64,000 nucleotides of DNA from Neisseria chenwenguii (GTDB lineage Bacteria; Pseudomonadota; Gammaproteobacteria; Burkholderiales; Neisseriaceae), in the NCBI RefSeq assembly GCF_002216145.1, contig NZ_CP022278.1, forward strand, positions 558,001 through 622,000, read 5' to 3'. Made by a program: the position numbers and the translations under genes. Under the pieces are notes generated by a model that saw only the letters and a program-made list of their open reading frames with translations, did no database searches and was not told the DNA's origin. Below, piece after piece: positions 11,466-21,730 of the stretch. Numbering within the stretch: the first letter of the stretch is position 1; each line of letters opens with the position of its first letter.

Positions 11466-11519
11466 AGGCCGTCTGGAAACCCATGCCGCTGCTGCTGCGG
11501 CGTTTTCAGACGGCTTTTT
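11466..11519 (-). terminator. Inverted uptake-sequence hairpin between the lipoprotein and FNT genes
   Basis: A one-mismatch uptake word (GGCCGTCTGG) pairs with CAGACGGC around a GCCGCTGC-rich loop, 32 bases past the stop of the minus-strand lipoprotein gene. Confidence 0.5.
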
Positions 11520-11550
11520 CAACATTCGGGCGCCAACCCTGTTTTCTGCG

Positions 11551-12186
11551 CTATTTTCCGCAGATGTCTTTTGCAATGAAGCTGTTTAAGCGCTCGTAAT
11601 GCGCGGTGACTTTGTCGTCTTTCTGCTTTTCGGCTTTCATTTTTTTGCGTTTGGAAACGTCTTGGGCGTAAGAGAAATCGAGTTCGGATTCGATGATTTT
11701 GTTTTTGGCGGCGGTGGCGGCGAGGATGCCTTTGCTGCGCAATACGGTGGAACTGCCTTTGCCCAGATACATGTTTTCGGCGATTTCGACTTTCACGCCG
11801 TTTTTGCGGTAGGCGGTGCAGATGTTTTTCGAGCCGCTGATTTTGTCGACTTCGAGCGCGCCCGTTTGTTTGTTGAAACTGTAAACGGTGAAGTATTTGG
11901 CGGCGGCGAGCAATTTAAGCTTGTCGGCTCTGCTGCGGTTTTTGTTGTCACTGACGGCGATGCTGACGTCGTCGCTGATTTTGACGATGTCGAGCGCGGT
12001 TTTTCCGTTTACCGTGAATTTGCCGGCAACTTGGCCGTTGCTCGGGGCTTGGGTGAAGTTGGCAGTGTTGGTTTTACCGGCGGTATCCGAGAAATAGAAG
12101 GGTTCGTCGAATTTTTGGACGGGCTTGGTGCTGCTGCACGCCGCAAGTACCAGCATCAGCGGTAGAACGGACAGATAGGGTTTCAT
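11551..12186 (-). CDS. Putative lipoprotein of unknown function
   Basis: 211 residues with a signal MKPYLSVLPLMLVLAAC whose lipobox LAAC places the lipid on C17. The mature part is soluble, with a serine/threonine-rich start (CSSTKPVQ), two later cysteines (ICTAYR and the C-terminal DICGK) that could pair, and a lysine-rich stretch KRKKMKAEKQKDDK near residue 180. No catalytic motif is seen and I do not recognise the family. It probably sits on the periplasmic face of the outer membrane. A Correia-like element lies 17 bases upstream and could carry its promoter. Confidence 0.75.
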   Translation of the reverse strand: MKPYLSVLPLMLVLAACSSTKPVQKFDEPFYFSDTAGKTNTANFTQAPSNGQVAGKFTVNGKTALDIVKISDDVSIAVSDNKNRSRADKLKLLAAAKYFTVYSFNKQTGALEVDKISGSKNICTAYRKNGVKVEIAENMYLGKGSSTVLRSKGILAATAAKNKIIESELDFSYAQDVSKRKKMKAEKQKDDKVTAHYERLNSFIAKDICGK

Positions 12187-12203
12187 GGTCTTTTTCCGGT
12201 TAT

Positions 12204-12360
12204 TATGGTGAAATAAAATAAAAAATCTGCTTCGTTGGCAGCGGCTGAGCTCAAAAAGGACGATTCACTAAGGCGCTGAAGCGCCAAGTTCATCTGTCCC
12301 GTACTACCCGTACTATCTGCGCCTTGCTGCCTTGTATCTTTCTTATTTTATTTCACCATA
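12204..12360. mobile_element. Full-length Correia-like repeat element, copy 1 (157 bp)
   Basis: Both ends read TATGGTGAAATAAAATAA inward, and the centre holds CTAAGGCGCTGAAGCGCCAAG followed by CCCGTACTACCCGTACT. This is the architecture of the Correia repeat enclosed element of Neisseria, with slightly different terminal repeats. A copy of identical length lies at 43538-43694. It has no gene of its own. It sits between pntB and the lipoprotein gene. Confidence 0.85.
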
Positions 12361-12362
12361 TG

Positions 12363-12387
12363 AGGCCGGCGCGTGTTGCGCCGGCCT
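12363..12387. terminator. GC-rich hairpin downstream of pntB
   Basis: AGGCCGGCGC and GCGCCGGCCT form a perfect 10 bp stem with a five-base loop, 13 bases past the pntB stop. The T run follows on the plus strand, so its role for minus-strand pntB is uncertain. Confidence 0.4.
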
Positions 12388-12399
12388 TTTCAGACGGCC

Positions 12400-13785
12400 T
12401 TATTTTTTCAGTTCGGCCAGAATTTCATCGACTTTCGCTTTCGCGTCGCCGAAACACATAACGGTGTTTTCATTGAAGAACAGCGGGTTTTGTACGCCTG
12501 CATAGCCGGTGTTCATCGAGCGTTTAAATACGACGACTTCTTTGGCTTTCCAAACTTCCAATACCGGCATACCGGCGATGGGCGAGTTCGGATCGGTTTG
12601 CGCGGCAGGGTTGACGGTATCGTTGGCGCCGATAACCAATACCACGTCGGTTTCGGGGAAATCGTCGTTGATTTCATCCATTTCCAAAACGATATCGTAA
12701 GGCACTTTCGCCTCGGCAAGCAAGACGTTCATATGACCCGGCAGACGGCCTGCGACGGGGTGGATGCCGAAGCGCACTTCGGTGCCGTTTTTACGCAGCA
12801 GGTCGGTGATTTCGGCCACAGGATACTGCGCCTGCGCCACCGCCATGCCGTAGCCCGGCGTGATGATGACGGAACTTGCGCCTTTGAGCATTTCGGCCAC
12901 TTCCGCCGCCTGCACTTCGCGGTGTTCGCCCGCTTCTTCGCTGCCCGAAGCGGCGGCCGAACCGTCGGTACCGAAGCCGCCTGCGATCACGGAAATAAAC
13001 GAGCGGTTCATCGCTTTACACATGATGTACGACAGAATCGCGCCACTCGAGCCGACCAATGCGCCGGTCACGATCAGCAGGTCGTTTGACAGCATGAAAC
13101 CTGCCGCCGCCGCCGCCCAGCCCGAGTAGGAATTGAGCATGGAAACGACCACGGGCATATCCGCGCCGCCGATGGAAGCGACCAAGTGCCAGCCGAACGC
13201 CAGCGCAATCAGGGTCATCAGAATCAGCGCAAACCACGAGCCGTCGGCCGATACAAACAGCAGCATCAGGATAAACGACACAATCAGCGCAGCCGCGTTG
13301 AGCTTGTGTTTCGCCGGCAGTTGCAGCGGGGCGCTGCTGATTTTGCCGTTGAGTTTGCCGAACGCCACCAGCGAGCCGGTGAGCGTGACCGCGCCGATGA
13401 AAATGCCGAGGAACACTTCTACCAAATGAATGGTGTGCATTTCAGACGGCATATCACCCGGTTCGATAAAGCTGTTGAAACCGACCAAAACCGCAGCCAA
13501 ACCGACGAAGCTGTGCAACAGCGCAATCAGCTCGGGCATTTCGGTCATTTCGACTTTCTGCGCTTTGGCGATACCGATCAGGCCGCCCGCCGCCATCGCA
13601 ATGATGACGAAGAAAAAGCCGGAAGTCTGTTCGCTGAACACGGTGGCAAACAGCGCCACCGCCATGCCCGCCATACCGGCGTAGCAGCCCTGCTTGGCGG
13701 TTTCCTGTTTGGAAAGGCCGGCAAGGGCGAAGATAAATAAAATCGCGGCGACAATGTATGCCGCAGTTACCAAACCTAATGACAT
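12400..13785 (-). CDS. pntB: NAD(P) transhydrogenase subunit beta
   Basis: Membrane subunit of the proton-translocating transhydrogenase that reduces NADP+ with NADH, supplying NADPH. 461 residues: about nine transmembrane helices in the first 270, then the NADP-binding domain III. There [10 protein letters not shown] and [14 protein letters not shown] are the nucleotide-binding loops. GGAAAGGA precedes the ATG. pntA ends four bases upstream on the same strand, so the two are one operon. Confidence 0.96.
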   Translation of the reverse strand: MSLGLVTAAYIVAAILFIFALAGLSKQETAKQGCYAGMAGMAVALFATVFSEQTSGFFFVIIAMAAGGLIGIAKAQKVEMTEMPELIALLHSFVGLAAVLVGFNSFIEPGDMPSEMHTIHLVEVFLGIFIGAVTLTGSLVAFGKLNGKISSAPLQLPAKHKLNAAALIVSFILMLLFVSADGSWFALILMTLIALAFGWHLVASIGGADMPVVVSMLNSYSGWAAAAAGFMLSNDLLIVTGALVGSSGAILSYIMCKAMNRSFISVIAGGFGTDGSAAASGSEEAGEHREVQAAEVAEMLKGASSVIITPGYGMAVAQAQYPVAEITDLLRKNGTEVRFGIHPVAGRLPGHMNVLLAEAKVPYDIVLEMDEINDDFPETDVVLVIGANDTVNPAAQTDPNSPIAGMPVLEVWKAKEVVVFKRSMNTGYAGVQNPLFFNENTVMCFGDAKAKVDEILAELKK

Positions 13786-13789
13786 CGCA

Positions 13790-15328
13790 TTATCCTTTCC
13801 TAAACATATTCAACATACGGCGGGTAACGTAAAAACCGCCGAAAATGTTCACGCTCGCAATCAGAATCGCGACAAACGCCAGCAGCGACACAAAGAAGTT
13901 GCCCTGACCGATTTGCAGCAGCGCGCCGACGACGATGATGCCAGAAATCGCGTTGGTAACCGACATCAGCGGCGTGTGCAGCGAGTGCGACACGTTCCAC
14001 ACGACGTAATAGCCGATCACGCACGAGAGCACGAACACGATGAAGTGGTTTAAGAACGCGGCGGGCGCGACGGCACCAATCCACAAAACCGCCAGCGCGC
14101 CGATGACGGCGGGGGCGAGTTTTTTCCAAGTCGGAACGGGTTCAGGCTCGGGTTTGGCCACTGGCGCGGCTTGCGCGGCGGCCTGTTGCGGTGCGGCGGA
14201 AACCTGAATCGCAGGCGGAGGGAAAGTCACTTCGCCGTCGCGGGTGACGGTCATGTTGCGGATGATGACGTCTTCAAAATCCAGCGCGATTTCGCCGTCT
14301 TTGTTCGGGCTCAACAGCTTGGAAAGGTTGACCAGATTGGTGGCGTAAAGCTGGGAAGACTGGCCGGCCAGGCGGTTTGCCATATCGGTGTAGCCGATGA
14401 TTTTTACGCCGTTGGCGGTAACGAACAATTCGCCCGGTTTGGTCAACTCACAGTTGCCGCCGGTTGCCGCCGCCAAATCCACAATCACGGAACCCGGTTT
14501 CATGGATTGCACCATCTCGGCGGTAATCAGCTTGGGTGCGGGTTTTCCCGGAATCGCGGCGGTGGTGATGATGATATCGACCTGCTGCGCCTGTTCGGCG
14601 AACAGCTTCATTTCGGCTGCGATAAATTCTTCGCTCATCACTTTGGCGTAGCCGTCGCCGCTGCCGCCCGCTTCCTGCGGGAAATCCAGTTTCAGAAATT
14701 GGCCGCCCATCGATTCGATTTGCTCGGCGACTTCCAAACGGGTATCGAACGCTTTAACCACCGCGCCCAACGAGTTTGCAGTACCGATCGCCGCCAAACC
14801 GGCCACGCCTGCGCCGATGACCAAAACCTGCGCCGGCGGCACTTTGCCTGCGGCGGTAATCTGGCCGGTGAAGAAACGGCCGAACGCGTTCGCCGCCTCA
14901 ATCACGGCGCGGTAGCCGCTGATGTTGGCCATCGAAGAGAGCGCGTCAAGCGACTGCGCGCGCGAAATACGCGGCACCATATCCATCGCCAACACGTTGA
15001 CTTTCTGCTCGGAAAGTTTTTTCACCAGCTCGGGATTCTGCGCCGGCCACAAAAAGCTCACTAAAGTCTGACCGGCTTTCAGACGGCCTGTTTCTTCGGC
15101 AGAAGGCGCGTTCACCTTGTAAATCAACGGACAAGCCCACACCGCAGCCGCATCGGCCACCGCCGCGCCCGCCGCTTCGTAAGCCGCATCATCCAAACTG
15201 GCCGCCGCACCCGCTTTGCTTTCCACTACTACTTCAAAACCCAGCTTCAAAAGCTGGGTAACGGTAGCAGGCGTACACGCTACGCGGGTTTCACCGGCCA
15301 GAGACTCTCTTGGGATACCGATTTTCAT
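13790..15328 (-). CDS. pntA: NAD(P) transhydrogenase subunit alpha
   Basis: Carries the NAD(H)-binding domain I (residues about 1-380, opening MKIGIPRE, with [15 protein letters not shown] near 170) and a C-terminal membrane part of about four helices from residue 400. A proline/alanine-rich linker ([20 protein letters not shown]) joins them. At 512 residues it is the undivided E. coli type rather than the split PntAA/PntAB form. AAGGAA lies six bases before the ATG. First gene of the pntAB operon; divergent from gloA. Confidence 0.96.
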   Translation of the reverse strand: MKIGIPRESLAGETRVACTPATVTQLLKLGFEVVVESKAGAAASLDDAAYEAAGAAVADAAAVWACPLIYKVNAPSAEETGRLKAGQTLVSFLWPAQNPELVKKLSEQKVNVLAMDMVPRISRAQSLDALSSMANISGYRAVIEAANAFGRFFTGQITAAGKVPPAQVLVIGAGVAGLAAIGTANSLGAVVKAFDTRLEVAEQIESMGGQFLKLDFPQEAGGSGDGYAKVMSEEFIAAEMKLFAEQAQQVDIIITTAAIPGKPAPKLITAEMVQSMKPGSVIVDLAAATGGNCELTKPGELFVTANGVKIIGYTDMANRLAGQSSQLYATNLVNLSKLLSPNKDGEIALDFEDVIIRNMTVTRDGEVTFPPPAIQVSAAPQQAAAQAAPVAKPEPEPVPTWKKLAPAVIGALAVLWIGAVAPAAFLNHFIVFVLSCVIGYYVVWNVSHSLHTPLMSVTNAISGIIVVGALLQIGQGNFFVSLLAFVAILIASVNIFGGFYVTRRMLNMFRKG

Positions 15329-15544
15329 CTCTGAATTCCTTATGTTGTGTCGAACGAGTGTAAATGATTCTTAACGCTTGCTTTATAACCAATTTTATAA
15401 AGAAATTCAAGCATAAACAGCACGTTCTTAATATGTTAATTTTCAAGAGTCTGTTTCGGCAAAACTTTTCAGACGGCTCCAAAGGTTTCCGCTCCGGCGG
15501 CATGGTAAAATCGGCTTTCCGTTAAAAAGCAAAGGAACACACCG

Positions 15545-15955
15545 ATGAGAATGCTCCATACCATGCTGCGCGTCGGCAATCTGGAAAAATCGCTTGCCTT
15601 CTATCAAGACGTTTTGGGCATGAAACTCTTACGTAAACACGACTATCCCGAAGGTAAATTTTCGCTGGCCTTCATCGGCTATGGCGACGAAACCGACCAT
15701 ACCGTCATTGAGCTGACCCACAACTGGGATACCGAAAGCTACGATTTGGGCAACGCTTTCGGCCACATCGCCATCGAAGTCGACGACGCCTACGCTGCCT
15801 GCGAAGCGGTCAAGCAGAAAGGCGGCAACGTCACCCGCGAAGCCGGCCCGATGAAACACGGCACCTCCGTGATTGCCTTTGTCGAAGACCCCGACGGCTA
15901 CAAAATCGAGTTCATCCAAAAAGGCAGCGGCAACGATTCGGTAAAATACGGCTGA
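15545..15955 (+). CDS. gloA: Lactoylglutathione lyase (glyoxalase I)
   Basis: Converts the methylglyoxal-glutathione adduct to S-lactoylglutathione in the cytosol. 136 residues. The four metal ligands H5, E56, H74 and E122 stand exactly where the E. coli nickel enzyme has them. AAAGGAACAC before the ATG is a good ribosome site. Transcribed away from pntAB and ending at a long hairpin shared with the convergent iscX. Confidence 0.96.
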   Translation: MRMLHTMLRVGNLEKSLAFYQDVLGMKLLRKHDYPEGKFSLAFIGYGDETDHTVIELTHNWDTESYDLGNAFGHIAIEVDDAYAACEAVKQKGGNVTREAGPMKHGTSVIAFVEDPDGYKIEFIQKGSGNDSVKYG

Positions 15956-15957
15956 CC

Positions 15958-16016
15958 GGATACGGAAAGGCCGTCTGAAAAGTTTGAAACGCTTTTCAGA
16001 CGGCCTTTCCGTATCC
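15958..16016. terminator. Bidirectional terminator between gloA and iscX
   Basis: GGATACGGAAAGGCCGTCTG and the next AAAAG pair perfectly with their complement around a nine-base loop, a stem of about 25 bp built around an uptake word. It lies between two converging genes, beginning inside the last bases after the gloA stop. Confidence 0.8.
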
Positions 16017-16018
16017 AA

Positions 16019-16216
16019 TTACTCCGCTTCTTCAATCCAAGCCTGTTGAACGGCTTCGAGGATGCGTTCGCCGCAGCGGGCGGGATCGTCGTCGAAATCC
16101 GGCAGCGCCGTAATCAGGTCGCGCAGTTGGGTAAAACGCACGGTTTTCGGGTCGATGCTGTCGCCGTGCAAATCGTAAAGCGCTTCGGCGATGCGTTGGG
16201 TGTCTGTCCATTTCAT
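16019..16216 (-). CDS. iscX: Fe-S cluster assembly protein IscX
   Basis: 65-residue acidic protein opening MKWTDTQRIAEALYD, with DPKTVRFTQLRDLI and DDPARCGERILEAVQQAWIEE, the IscX/YfhJ pattern. It binds IscS and iron and modulates Fe-S assembly. It lies downstream of fdx in the same direction, as in other isc clusters. Confidence 0.95.
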   Translation of the reverse strand: MKWTDTQRIAEALYDLHGDSIDPKTVRFTQLRDLITALPDFDDDPARCGERILEAVQQAWIEEAE

Positions 16217-16341
16217 TTTGTGTTCCTTTGCGGTGGTTTGTTTCAGGCCGTCTGAAATATTTTATGGCCGGGTTTACAAAACCATTGCGTGCGCCAAGCG
16301 GATTTTTCAGACGGCCCCGGTTCATTAATACTCTCGCCCCG

Positions 16342-16680
16342 TTAATGCTCACGGGCGTGATTAATCGTGTATTTCGGAATTTCCACTACCAAATCCTCAT
16401 CGGCCAAGCGCGCTTGGCAGCTCAGGCGGGAATCGGCTTCCAAGCCCCAGGCTTGGTCAAGCAGGTCTTCTTCGAGTTCGGTCGGCTCTTCAAGGCTGTC
16501 GAAGCCTTTACGGATGATGACGTGGCAGGTGGTGCAGGCACAGGATTTTTCGCAGGCGTGATCGACTTCGATGTCGTGGTCGAGTAATACGTCTAAAACA
16601 GTTTCGCCCTCGGGCGCGTTTTCAATCACGGCTCCTTCCGGACATAATGTTGCGTGTGGTAATACAGTAATTTTCGGCAT
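16342..16680 (-). CDS. fdx: ISC-type [2Fe-2S] ferredoxin
   Basis: Adrenodoxin-like electron carrier used in Fe-S cluster assembly. 112 residues with the cluster ligands C43, C49, C52 and C88 in CEKSCACTTC and RLSCQA. The C-terminal INHAREH tail is unremarkable. It lies between an NTF2-like gene and iscX. Both are on the same strand, hscA lies further upstream. Confidence 0.95.
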   Translation of the reverse strand: MPKITVLPHATLCPEGAVIENAPEGETVLDVLLDHDIEVDHACEKSCACTTCHVIIRKGFDSLEEPTELEEDLLDQAWGLEADSRLSCQARLADEDLVVEIPKYTINHAREH

Positions 16681-16724
16681 ATTGTTTTCTCTGTTTTTTT
16701 TTAAATGTTAATGGTTTGTGTCGG

Positions 16725-16753
16725 ATGCCGTCTGAAAAGCTTTCAGACGGCAT
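16725..16753 (-). terminator. Inverted uptake-sequence hairpin between the NTF2-like gene and fdx
   Basis: ATGCCGTCTGAAAAGC and its complement give a 14 bp stem with almost no loop, just after the minus-strand NTF2-like gene. It may reduce read-through from hscA into fdx. Confidence 0.55.
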
Positions 16754-16758
16754 CATCA

Positions 16759-17172
16759 TTATTTAACCAGTGACGGGGCGATTTGCAGCAATCCTTTCCA
16801 GCCCCAGTAAATGCGGTGGTTTTGGATTTTCCCATCGGCAATTTCCATCCATTCGAGGATATCGATTTGCTCGCCATCAGGCGTAATGCGCGGATACTCC
16901 CATACCAGTGTGCGGCCGTTGCAGAGATATTCGCCGTTGCGGTACCAGCGCACCAATTCGTTAGGGCGGCGTTTGGTCCCTTCTTCCAAAAAATGCAGAA
17001 TCTCGTTTTTACCGTTTAATACACCGCTGCGGGTATTGAGTATGGCGGGAACAAGTGGGCTTTCCAATACTGCATCGTCGGAATAAAGGTCTATCAACTG
17101 CGGGACATTGCGCTCTTTGGCGTATCGGTGCCATTTTTCGTATATTTCATGACAGGTTTCATGCGGATTCAT
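16759..17172 (-). CDS. SnoaL/NTF2-like domain protein
   Basis: 137 residues with the cone-shaped NTF2-like fold pattern: an N-terminal helix (ETCHEIYEKWHRYAKERN), LIDLYSDDAVLESPL, GKNEILHFLEEG, then strands ending in ILEWMEIADGKIQNHRIYWGW. This resembles SnoaL-like nuclear transport factor 2 proteins. No catalytic residues can be assigned. It sits between hscA and fdx, where isc clusters do not usually have a gene, so a link to iron-sulfur or stress metabolism is only a guess. Confidence 0.75.
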   Translation of the reverse strand: MNPHETCHEIYEKWHRYAKERNVPQLIDLYSDDAVLESPLVPAILNTRSGVLNGKNEILHFLEEGTKRRPNELVRWYRNGEYLCNGRTLVWEYPRITPDGEQIDILEWMEIADGKIQNHRIYWGWKGLLQIAPSLVK

Positions 17173-17240
17173 TTTTCCTCTCCTTTCTTTTCTTTTTTCA
17201 GGCTTTCAGACGGCCTCTCCGGCTCATGCCGTCTGAAAAC

Positions 17241-19100
17241 TCAAATATCCTCAATCTTCTGTCCGGTCAGCGCGCGCCGGATATTGCGGTTCATGCGCTT
17301 GGCGGCGAAGTTGTCGGTACCGTGGCCGAGTTTGGCGACGGCGGCGCGGATGTCTTCGGCGCTGCCGTTTTTCAGACGGCCTTCAAGGTCGGCAAGCGCG
17401 GTTTCGATGGCGGAAAGCTCGGCAGCGTCGAGCAGGTCGCTGTCGATCGCGAGCGCGGCTTTGACGGCTTCAGTCAGGCTTTCGCCCTCGACTACGGCTT
17501 CGGCGCGCGCGCGCGCGGCCATGTCTTCGGCGGCGTTGCTCATGCTGTCTTTGAGCATCTGCGTGATAGTGTCGTCGTCGAGGCCGTATGAAGGTTTGAC
17601 TTCGATTTGCGCGGCAACGCCCGTGCTTTGCTCTTGCGCGGAAACGGACAGCAGGCCGTCTGCATCGACTTGGAAGGTCACGCGGATACGCGCTGCGCCC
17701 GCCGCCATCGGCGGAATGCCGCGCAAGGTGAATTTGGCGAGGCTGCGGCAGTCGGCCACCAATTCGCGTTCTCCCTGCACCACATGAATCGTCATCGCGG
17801 TCTGGCCGTCTTTAAACGTGGTAAAGTCCTGCGCGCGCGCAGTCGGCAGGGTGGAATTGCGCGGAATGACTTTTTCCGCCAGCCCGCCGTAGGTTTCGAG
17901 GCCGAGCGAGAGCGGGGTGACGTCGAGCAGCAGCCAGTTGCCGTCGGTTTTGTTACCCGCCAAAACATCGGCCTGCATCGCCGCGCCGAGCGCGACCACT
18001 TCGTCGGGGTTGAGATTGTTGAGCGGGGTTTGCCCGAAAAACGTCGCCACGGCCTGTTGGACGTGCAGCATACGGGTCGAACCGCCGACCATAATCACGC
18101 CTTTAATGTCGGCCTTGCCCACGCCCGCGTCTTTCAGCGCCTGCTTCACCGGCTCGATGGTTTTCTGCACCAAATGGCGGGTCAGGTCGTGAAATTCCTG
18201 TCGGGTAATCGCGGCATCGACCTTTAGGCCGTCTGAAAGCGTAGCCTGAACGCGGGTTTCCGTATCGCGGGTCAGTGCCTCTTTCGCCGCGCGGGTCAAG
18301 CCGAGCAGCAGCCGGCTGTCTTGCTCGTTGAGCTTGGAAAGGCCGGTCTGCTCGAGCAGGTGGCAGAACAGGCGGTGGTCGAAATCGTCGCCGCCCAGCG
18401 CGCTGTTGCCGCCGGTGGCTTTCACTTCAAACAACCCTTTGGTGAGCTGCAATACCGAAACGTCAAACGTGCCGCCGCCCAAGTCGTACACGACAAACGT
18501 GCCTTCCGAGGCATTATCCAGCCCGTAGGCAACCGCCGCCGCCGTCGGCTCGTTGAGCAGGCGCAATACGTTCAAACCCGCCAGCCGCGCCGCATCTTTC
18601 GTCGCCTGCCGCTGCGCATCGTCGAAATACGCGGGCACGGTAATCACCGCGCCGACCAAATCGCCGCCCAGCGCCGCTTCCGCCCGCGCCTTGAGGTTTT
18701 TTAAGATTTCAGACGACACCTCGATCGGCGTTTTCGCGCCCTGCCGCGTCATCAATTCGATGACGCGCGGGTTGTCGCCGAAACGGTAGGGCAGATAATG
18801 CGGCTCTTTCTGCAAATCCGCGAGCGTGCGCCCGATCAGGCGTTTGGCCGAACTGACCGTGTTGAGCGGATCGGTTTTCTGCGCCTTCAACGCCGCCTCG
18901 CCCACTTCCACGCCCTCTGCGCGGTAACGCACGACCGACGGCAGCGTGACCCGCCCCGTTTCATCAGGCAGACAGGCCGCGCTGCCGCTGCGTACCGCGG
19001 CGACGAGGCTGTTGGTCGTACCCAAATCAATGCCGACCGCTAAGCGCCGCTCGTGCGGTGCGGCGGACATACCCGGTTCGGAAATCTGCAAAAGAGCCAT
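17241..19100 (-). CDS. hscA: Fe-S protein assembly chaperone HscA
   Basis: Specialised Hsp70 that helps IscU release its iron-sulfur cluster. 619 residues: ATPase domain from [11 protein letters not shown] through [12 protein letters not shown] and IMVGGSTRM, then a substrate domain from about residue 390. The length and the short tail fit HscA rather than DnaK. A run of alternating GC in the C-terminal part encodes ARARA. hscB is not adjacent; fdx and iscX follow on the same strand. Confidence 0.94.
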   Translation of the reverse strand: MALLQISEPGMSAAPHERRLAVGIDLGTTNSLVAAVRSGSAACLPDETGRVTLPSVVRYRAEGVEVGEAALKAQKTDPLNTVSSAKRLIGRTLADLQKEPHYLPYRFGDNPRVIELMTRQGAKTPIEVSSEILKNLKARAEAALGGDLVGAVITVPAYFDDAQRQATKDAARLAGLNVLRLLNEPTAAAVAYGLDNASEGTFVVYDLGGGTFDVSVLQLTKGLFEVKATGGNSALGGDDFDHRLFCHLLEQTGLSKLNEQDSRLLLGLTRAAKEALTRDTETRVQATLSDGLKVDAAITRQEFHDLTRHLVQKTIEPVKQALKDAGVGKADIKGVIMVGGSTRMLHVQQAVATFFGQTPLNNLNPDEVVALGAAMQADVLAGNKTDGNWLLLDVTPLSLGLETYGGLAEKVIPRNSTLPTARAQDFTTFKDGQTAMTIHVVQGERELVADCRSLAKFTLRGIPPMAAGAARIRVTFQVDADGLLSVSAQEQSTGVAAQIEVKPSYGLDDDTITQMLKDSMSNAAEDMAARARAEAVVEGESLTEAVKAALAIDSDLLDAAELSAIETALADLEGRLKNGSAEDIRAAVAKLGHGTDNFAAKRMNRNIRRALTGQKIEDI

Positions 19101-19368
19101 GTGGTTGTGCCTTGTGTTTTGTCGTTTTGAATGGTGCCGTATTTTAGCAGATTTCGCGGATAGTTGAGTGGTTTGGTCGGGAATGGTTTTTCAGACGGCC
19201 TTTGGGATTGGGCATGCCGTCTGAAAAATTCAAAGCCCGACAATCCGTTTTCTTGAATCAAAGCGGGCTTTTCGGCGCCTGAACAAACTTTTCAGACTGC
19301 CGCCCGAATTGTCCTTCCCCCCGATTCCCGCTAAAATCCGCCTCATAAAAACACCTCCGGAAACCGCC

Positions 19369-20217
19369 GTGCAACCTTTAGACTACTGCCGCCGAAAAGC
19401 CGCCGAGAGCAAATCCAGCTTTCTGTCGGGCTTCAAATTCCTGCCCGATGCCAAACGCGATGCGATGACGGTTTTGTATGCGTTTTGCCGCGAGCTTGAT
19501 GATGTGGTGGACGACTGTGCCGAGCGGCACGTTGCGCAGGCGACGTTGGACTGGTGGCGCTCGGATTTGGAAAAAGTGTTCGGCAGCCGAATGCCGGAAC
19601 ACCCCGTCAACCAAGCCTTGAAGCAGACCGTGGCGCAGTTTGCGCTGCCGCACGGCGAACTTTCAGAGCTGATCGACGGAATGCAGATGGATTTGGATCA
19701 GGCGCGTTATCAGACGTTTGACGAATTGAAACTTTACTGCCGCCGCGCGGCGGGCGTGGTCGGCTGCCTGATTGCGCGGATTTTGGGCTTTTCCAACCCG
19801 AAAACGCTGGCATACGCCGATAAAACGGGGCTGGCGCTCCAGCTTACCAACATCATCCGCGACGTCGGCGAAGACGCGCGCAACGGACGGATTTACCTGC
19901 CGCTGGAAGATTTGCAGCGTTTCGGGGTGAACGAAGCCGATGTTTTGCGCTACAAAACTTCGCCCGGATTTGCCGGAATGATGGCCTTCCAAATCCGCCG
20001 CGCCCGCGAAACCTACCGCGAAGCCCTCGCGCTGTTGCCGTCTGAAGACAAAAAAGCGCAAAAGGCGGGTTTGGTGATGGCGGCGGTTTATTACGCGCTG
20101 CTCGGCGAAATCGAGCGCGACGGCGGCAGCAATGTTTTGCAATACAAAATCGCGCTGCCTCCGCCGCGCAAAAAGCGCATTGCCCTGAAAACCTGGCTAT
20201 TCGGATTCAACCCATGA
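19369..20217 (+). CDS. hpnD: Presqualene diphosphate synthase HpnD
   Basis: Head-to-head condensation of two farnesyl diphosphates, first step of the HpnCDE squalene route. The two aspartate-rich motifs, DELDD-type ELDDVVDD and RDVGEDARNGR, are both present. I chose a GTG at 19369, giving MQPLDYCRRKA and 282 residues. The only longer option is a TTG at 19309, whose 20 extra residues are proline-rich and unlike the family. It overlaps hpnE by four bases (ATGA), so the two are translationally coupled. Confidence 0.88.
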   Translation: MQPLDYCRRKAAESKSSFLSGFKFLPDAKRDAMTVLYAFCRELDDVVDDCAERHVAQATLDWWRSDLEKVFGSRMPEHPVNQALKQTVAQFALPHGELSELIDGMQMDLDQARYQTFDELKLYCRRAAGVVGCLIARILGFSNPKTLAYADKTGLALQLTNIIRDVGEDARNGRIYLPLEDLQRFGVNEADVLRYKTSPGFAGMMAFQIRRARETYREALALLPSEDKKAQKAGLVMAAVYYALLGEIERDGGSNVLQYKIALPPPRKKRIALKTWLFGFNP

Positions 20218-21539
20218 ACACGCAGACCACACGCCCGAAAATTGCCGTTGTCGGTGCAGGCTGGGCGGGCATTTCCGCCGCCTGCAACCTGGTGCGCCGC
20301 GCCGATGTGACCCTGTTTGAAGCGGGTCGGCAGGCCGGCGGACGGGCACGCGCGCTCGGCGGCGAAACGCAGGGTTTCCGTTTTCTCGACAACGGCCAGC
20401 ACATCATGCTCGGCGCCTACCGCAGCGTGCTTGCGCTGTTGCAGCACATCGGCGTGCGCGAGCAAGACGTGTTCCAACGCCTGCCGCTGCAATGGCATAT
20501 CCACGGCGGTTTGCAGTTTCAGACGGCCTCATTGCCCGCACCGCTTCACATTGCCGCCGGCGTTTTGCGCGCGAAAAACCTTTCTTTTTCCTTAAAAACC
20601 AAACTTCTGCGCGATATGGCCGCGCTCATACGCCGCCGCGCCGCCGCGCCCGACACCACCGTCGCCCGCTGGCTGCGCAGCCGCAACGTACCGCGCCGTC
20701 TGGTGGCCGAATTCTGGCAGCCGCTCGTCTGGGGCGCGCTCAACACGCCGCTTGGGGAAGCGGGGCTGAACACGCTGTGCAACGTCTTGCGCGACGGCGT
20801 TTGGGCGGAAAAATCCGCATCCGATTATCTGATTCCCAAGCAGGATTTGGGCAGCGTTTTGGCCGGACCCGCGCTGAAATTCCTCGCCGCAAACGGCGCA
20901 GAAATCCGCTTGGAAACGCGCGTTCCCCCGTTGGAAAACCTGCCCGACGGACGGGTTTCGGTCAACGGCGAAACCTTTGACGCCGCCGTTTTGGCCGTCG
21001 CCCCCTACCACGCCGCCGCGCTGATGCCGTCTGAAACGCCCGCCTATATTCAGACGGCCTACGCGCAGATTACCTACCGCGCGATTACCACCGTTTACCT
21101 GCGCTATGCCCGGCCTGTGCACCTGCCCGCCGTTATGACCGGATTTTCAGACGGCACCGCGCAATGGCTCATCGACCGCGGAGCGCTCGGCCTGCCGCCC
21201 GAAGAAATCGCCGCCGTCATCAGTGTTTCCGACCATATCGGCGCGTTCAGATCCGAAGAATGGGCGGCAAAAGTCCACGCCGACGTAAAACGCCTGCTGC
21301 CCGATTTGGGCGAACCGACCGCAAGCCGCGTCATTACCGAAAAACGCGCCACCCCCGCCGCCGCGCCAAACCGCGCCCTGCCTGACTTGGCCTGGCTGCA
21401 CGGCCGCAACATCTACCCCGCCGGCGACTACCTGCACCCGCGCTACCCCGCCACGCTCGAAGCCGCCGTCCAATCCGGCGCAGCCGCGGCGGATTTGTGT
21501 TTGACCGAATGGAAGAAAAATATCCGCAAGGCCGTCTGA
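20214..21539 (+). CDS. hpnE: Hydroxysqualene dehydroxylase HpnE
   Basis: FAD-dependent enzyme for the last step to squalene in the HpnCDE pathway. 441 residues with the dinucleotide motif VVGAGWAGISAA at 12-23 and GGRARALGGE shortly after. The C-terminal FAD contact is GRNIYPAGDYLHPRYPATLE. Start overlaps the hpnD stop. Several uptake words lie inside and are read as QTA or SDG. No hpnC or squalene-hopene cyclase gene lies nearby, so the end product is unclear. Confidence 0.88.
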   Translation: MNTQTTRPKIAVVGAGWAGISAACNLVRRADVTLFEAGRQAGGRARALGGETQGFRFLDNGQHIMLGAYRSVLALLQHIGVREQDVFQRLPLQWHIHGGLQFQTASLPAPLHIAAGVLRAKNLSFSLKTKLLRDMAALIRRRAAAPDTTVARWLRSRNVPRRLVAEFWQPLVWGALNTPLGEAGLNTLCNVLRDGVWAEKSASDYLIPKQDLGSVLAGPALKFLAANGAEIRLETRVPPLENLPDGRVSVNGETFDAAVLAVAPYHAAALMPSETPAYIQTAYAQITYRAITTVYLRYARPVHLPAVMTGFSDGTAQWLIDRGALGLPPEEIAAVISVSDHIGAFRSEEWAAKVHADVKRLLPDLGEPTASRVITEKRATPAAAPNRALPDLAWLHGRNIYPAGDYLHPRYPATLEAAVQSGAAAADLCLTEWKKNIRKAV

Positions 21540-21594
21540 AAAACAGCATAATCCGTAGGCCGGATACTTCTTGTATCGTGAATTGCGTAACGGC

Positions 21595-21661
21595 GTAGGT
21601 CGGGTATTTATGCCCGACACAATGGCAACCCGAAATAGTCGGGCATAAATGCCCGACCTGC
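21595..21661. repeat. Inverted repeat with arms GTAGGTCGGGTATTTATGCC
   Basis: Two arms of about 23 bases (GGTCGGGNATTTATGCCCGAC pattern) surround a 20-base centre between hpnE and the dehydrogenase gene. Related 'taggtcg' elements occur at 53808. No gene. Confidence 0.7.
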
Positions 21662-21730
21662 AACATCCGACAAAACCGCCGCCACATGCCGTCTGAAATT
21701 CAGACGGCCAAATATCCCAAGGAAATCCCT

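Noticed and set aside
17500..17522. Alternating GC run in hscA as a phase-variation tract
   Set aside because: It encodes a plausible ARARA stretch in a housekeeping chaperone with an intact frame; no on/off logic is evident.
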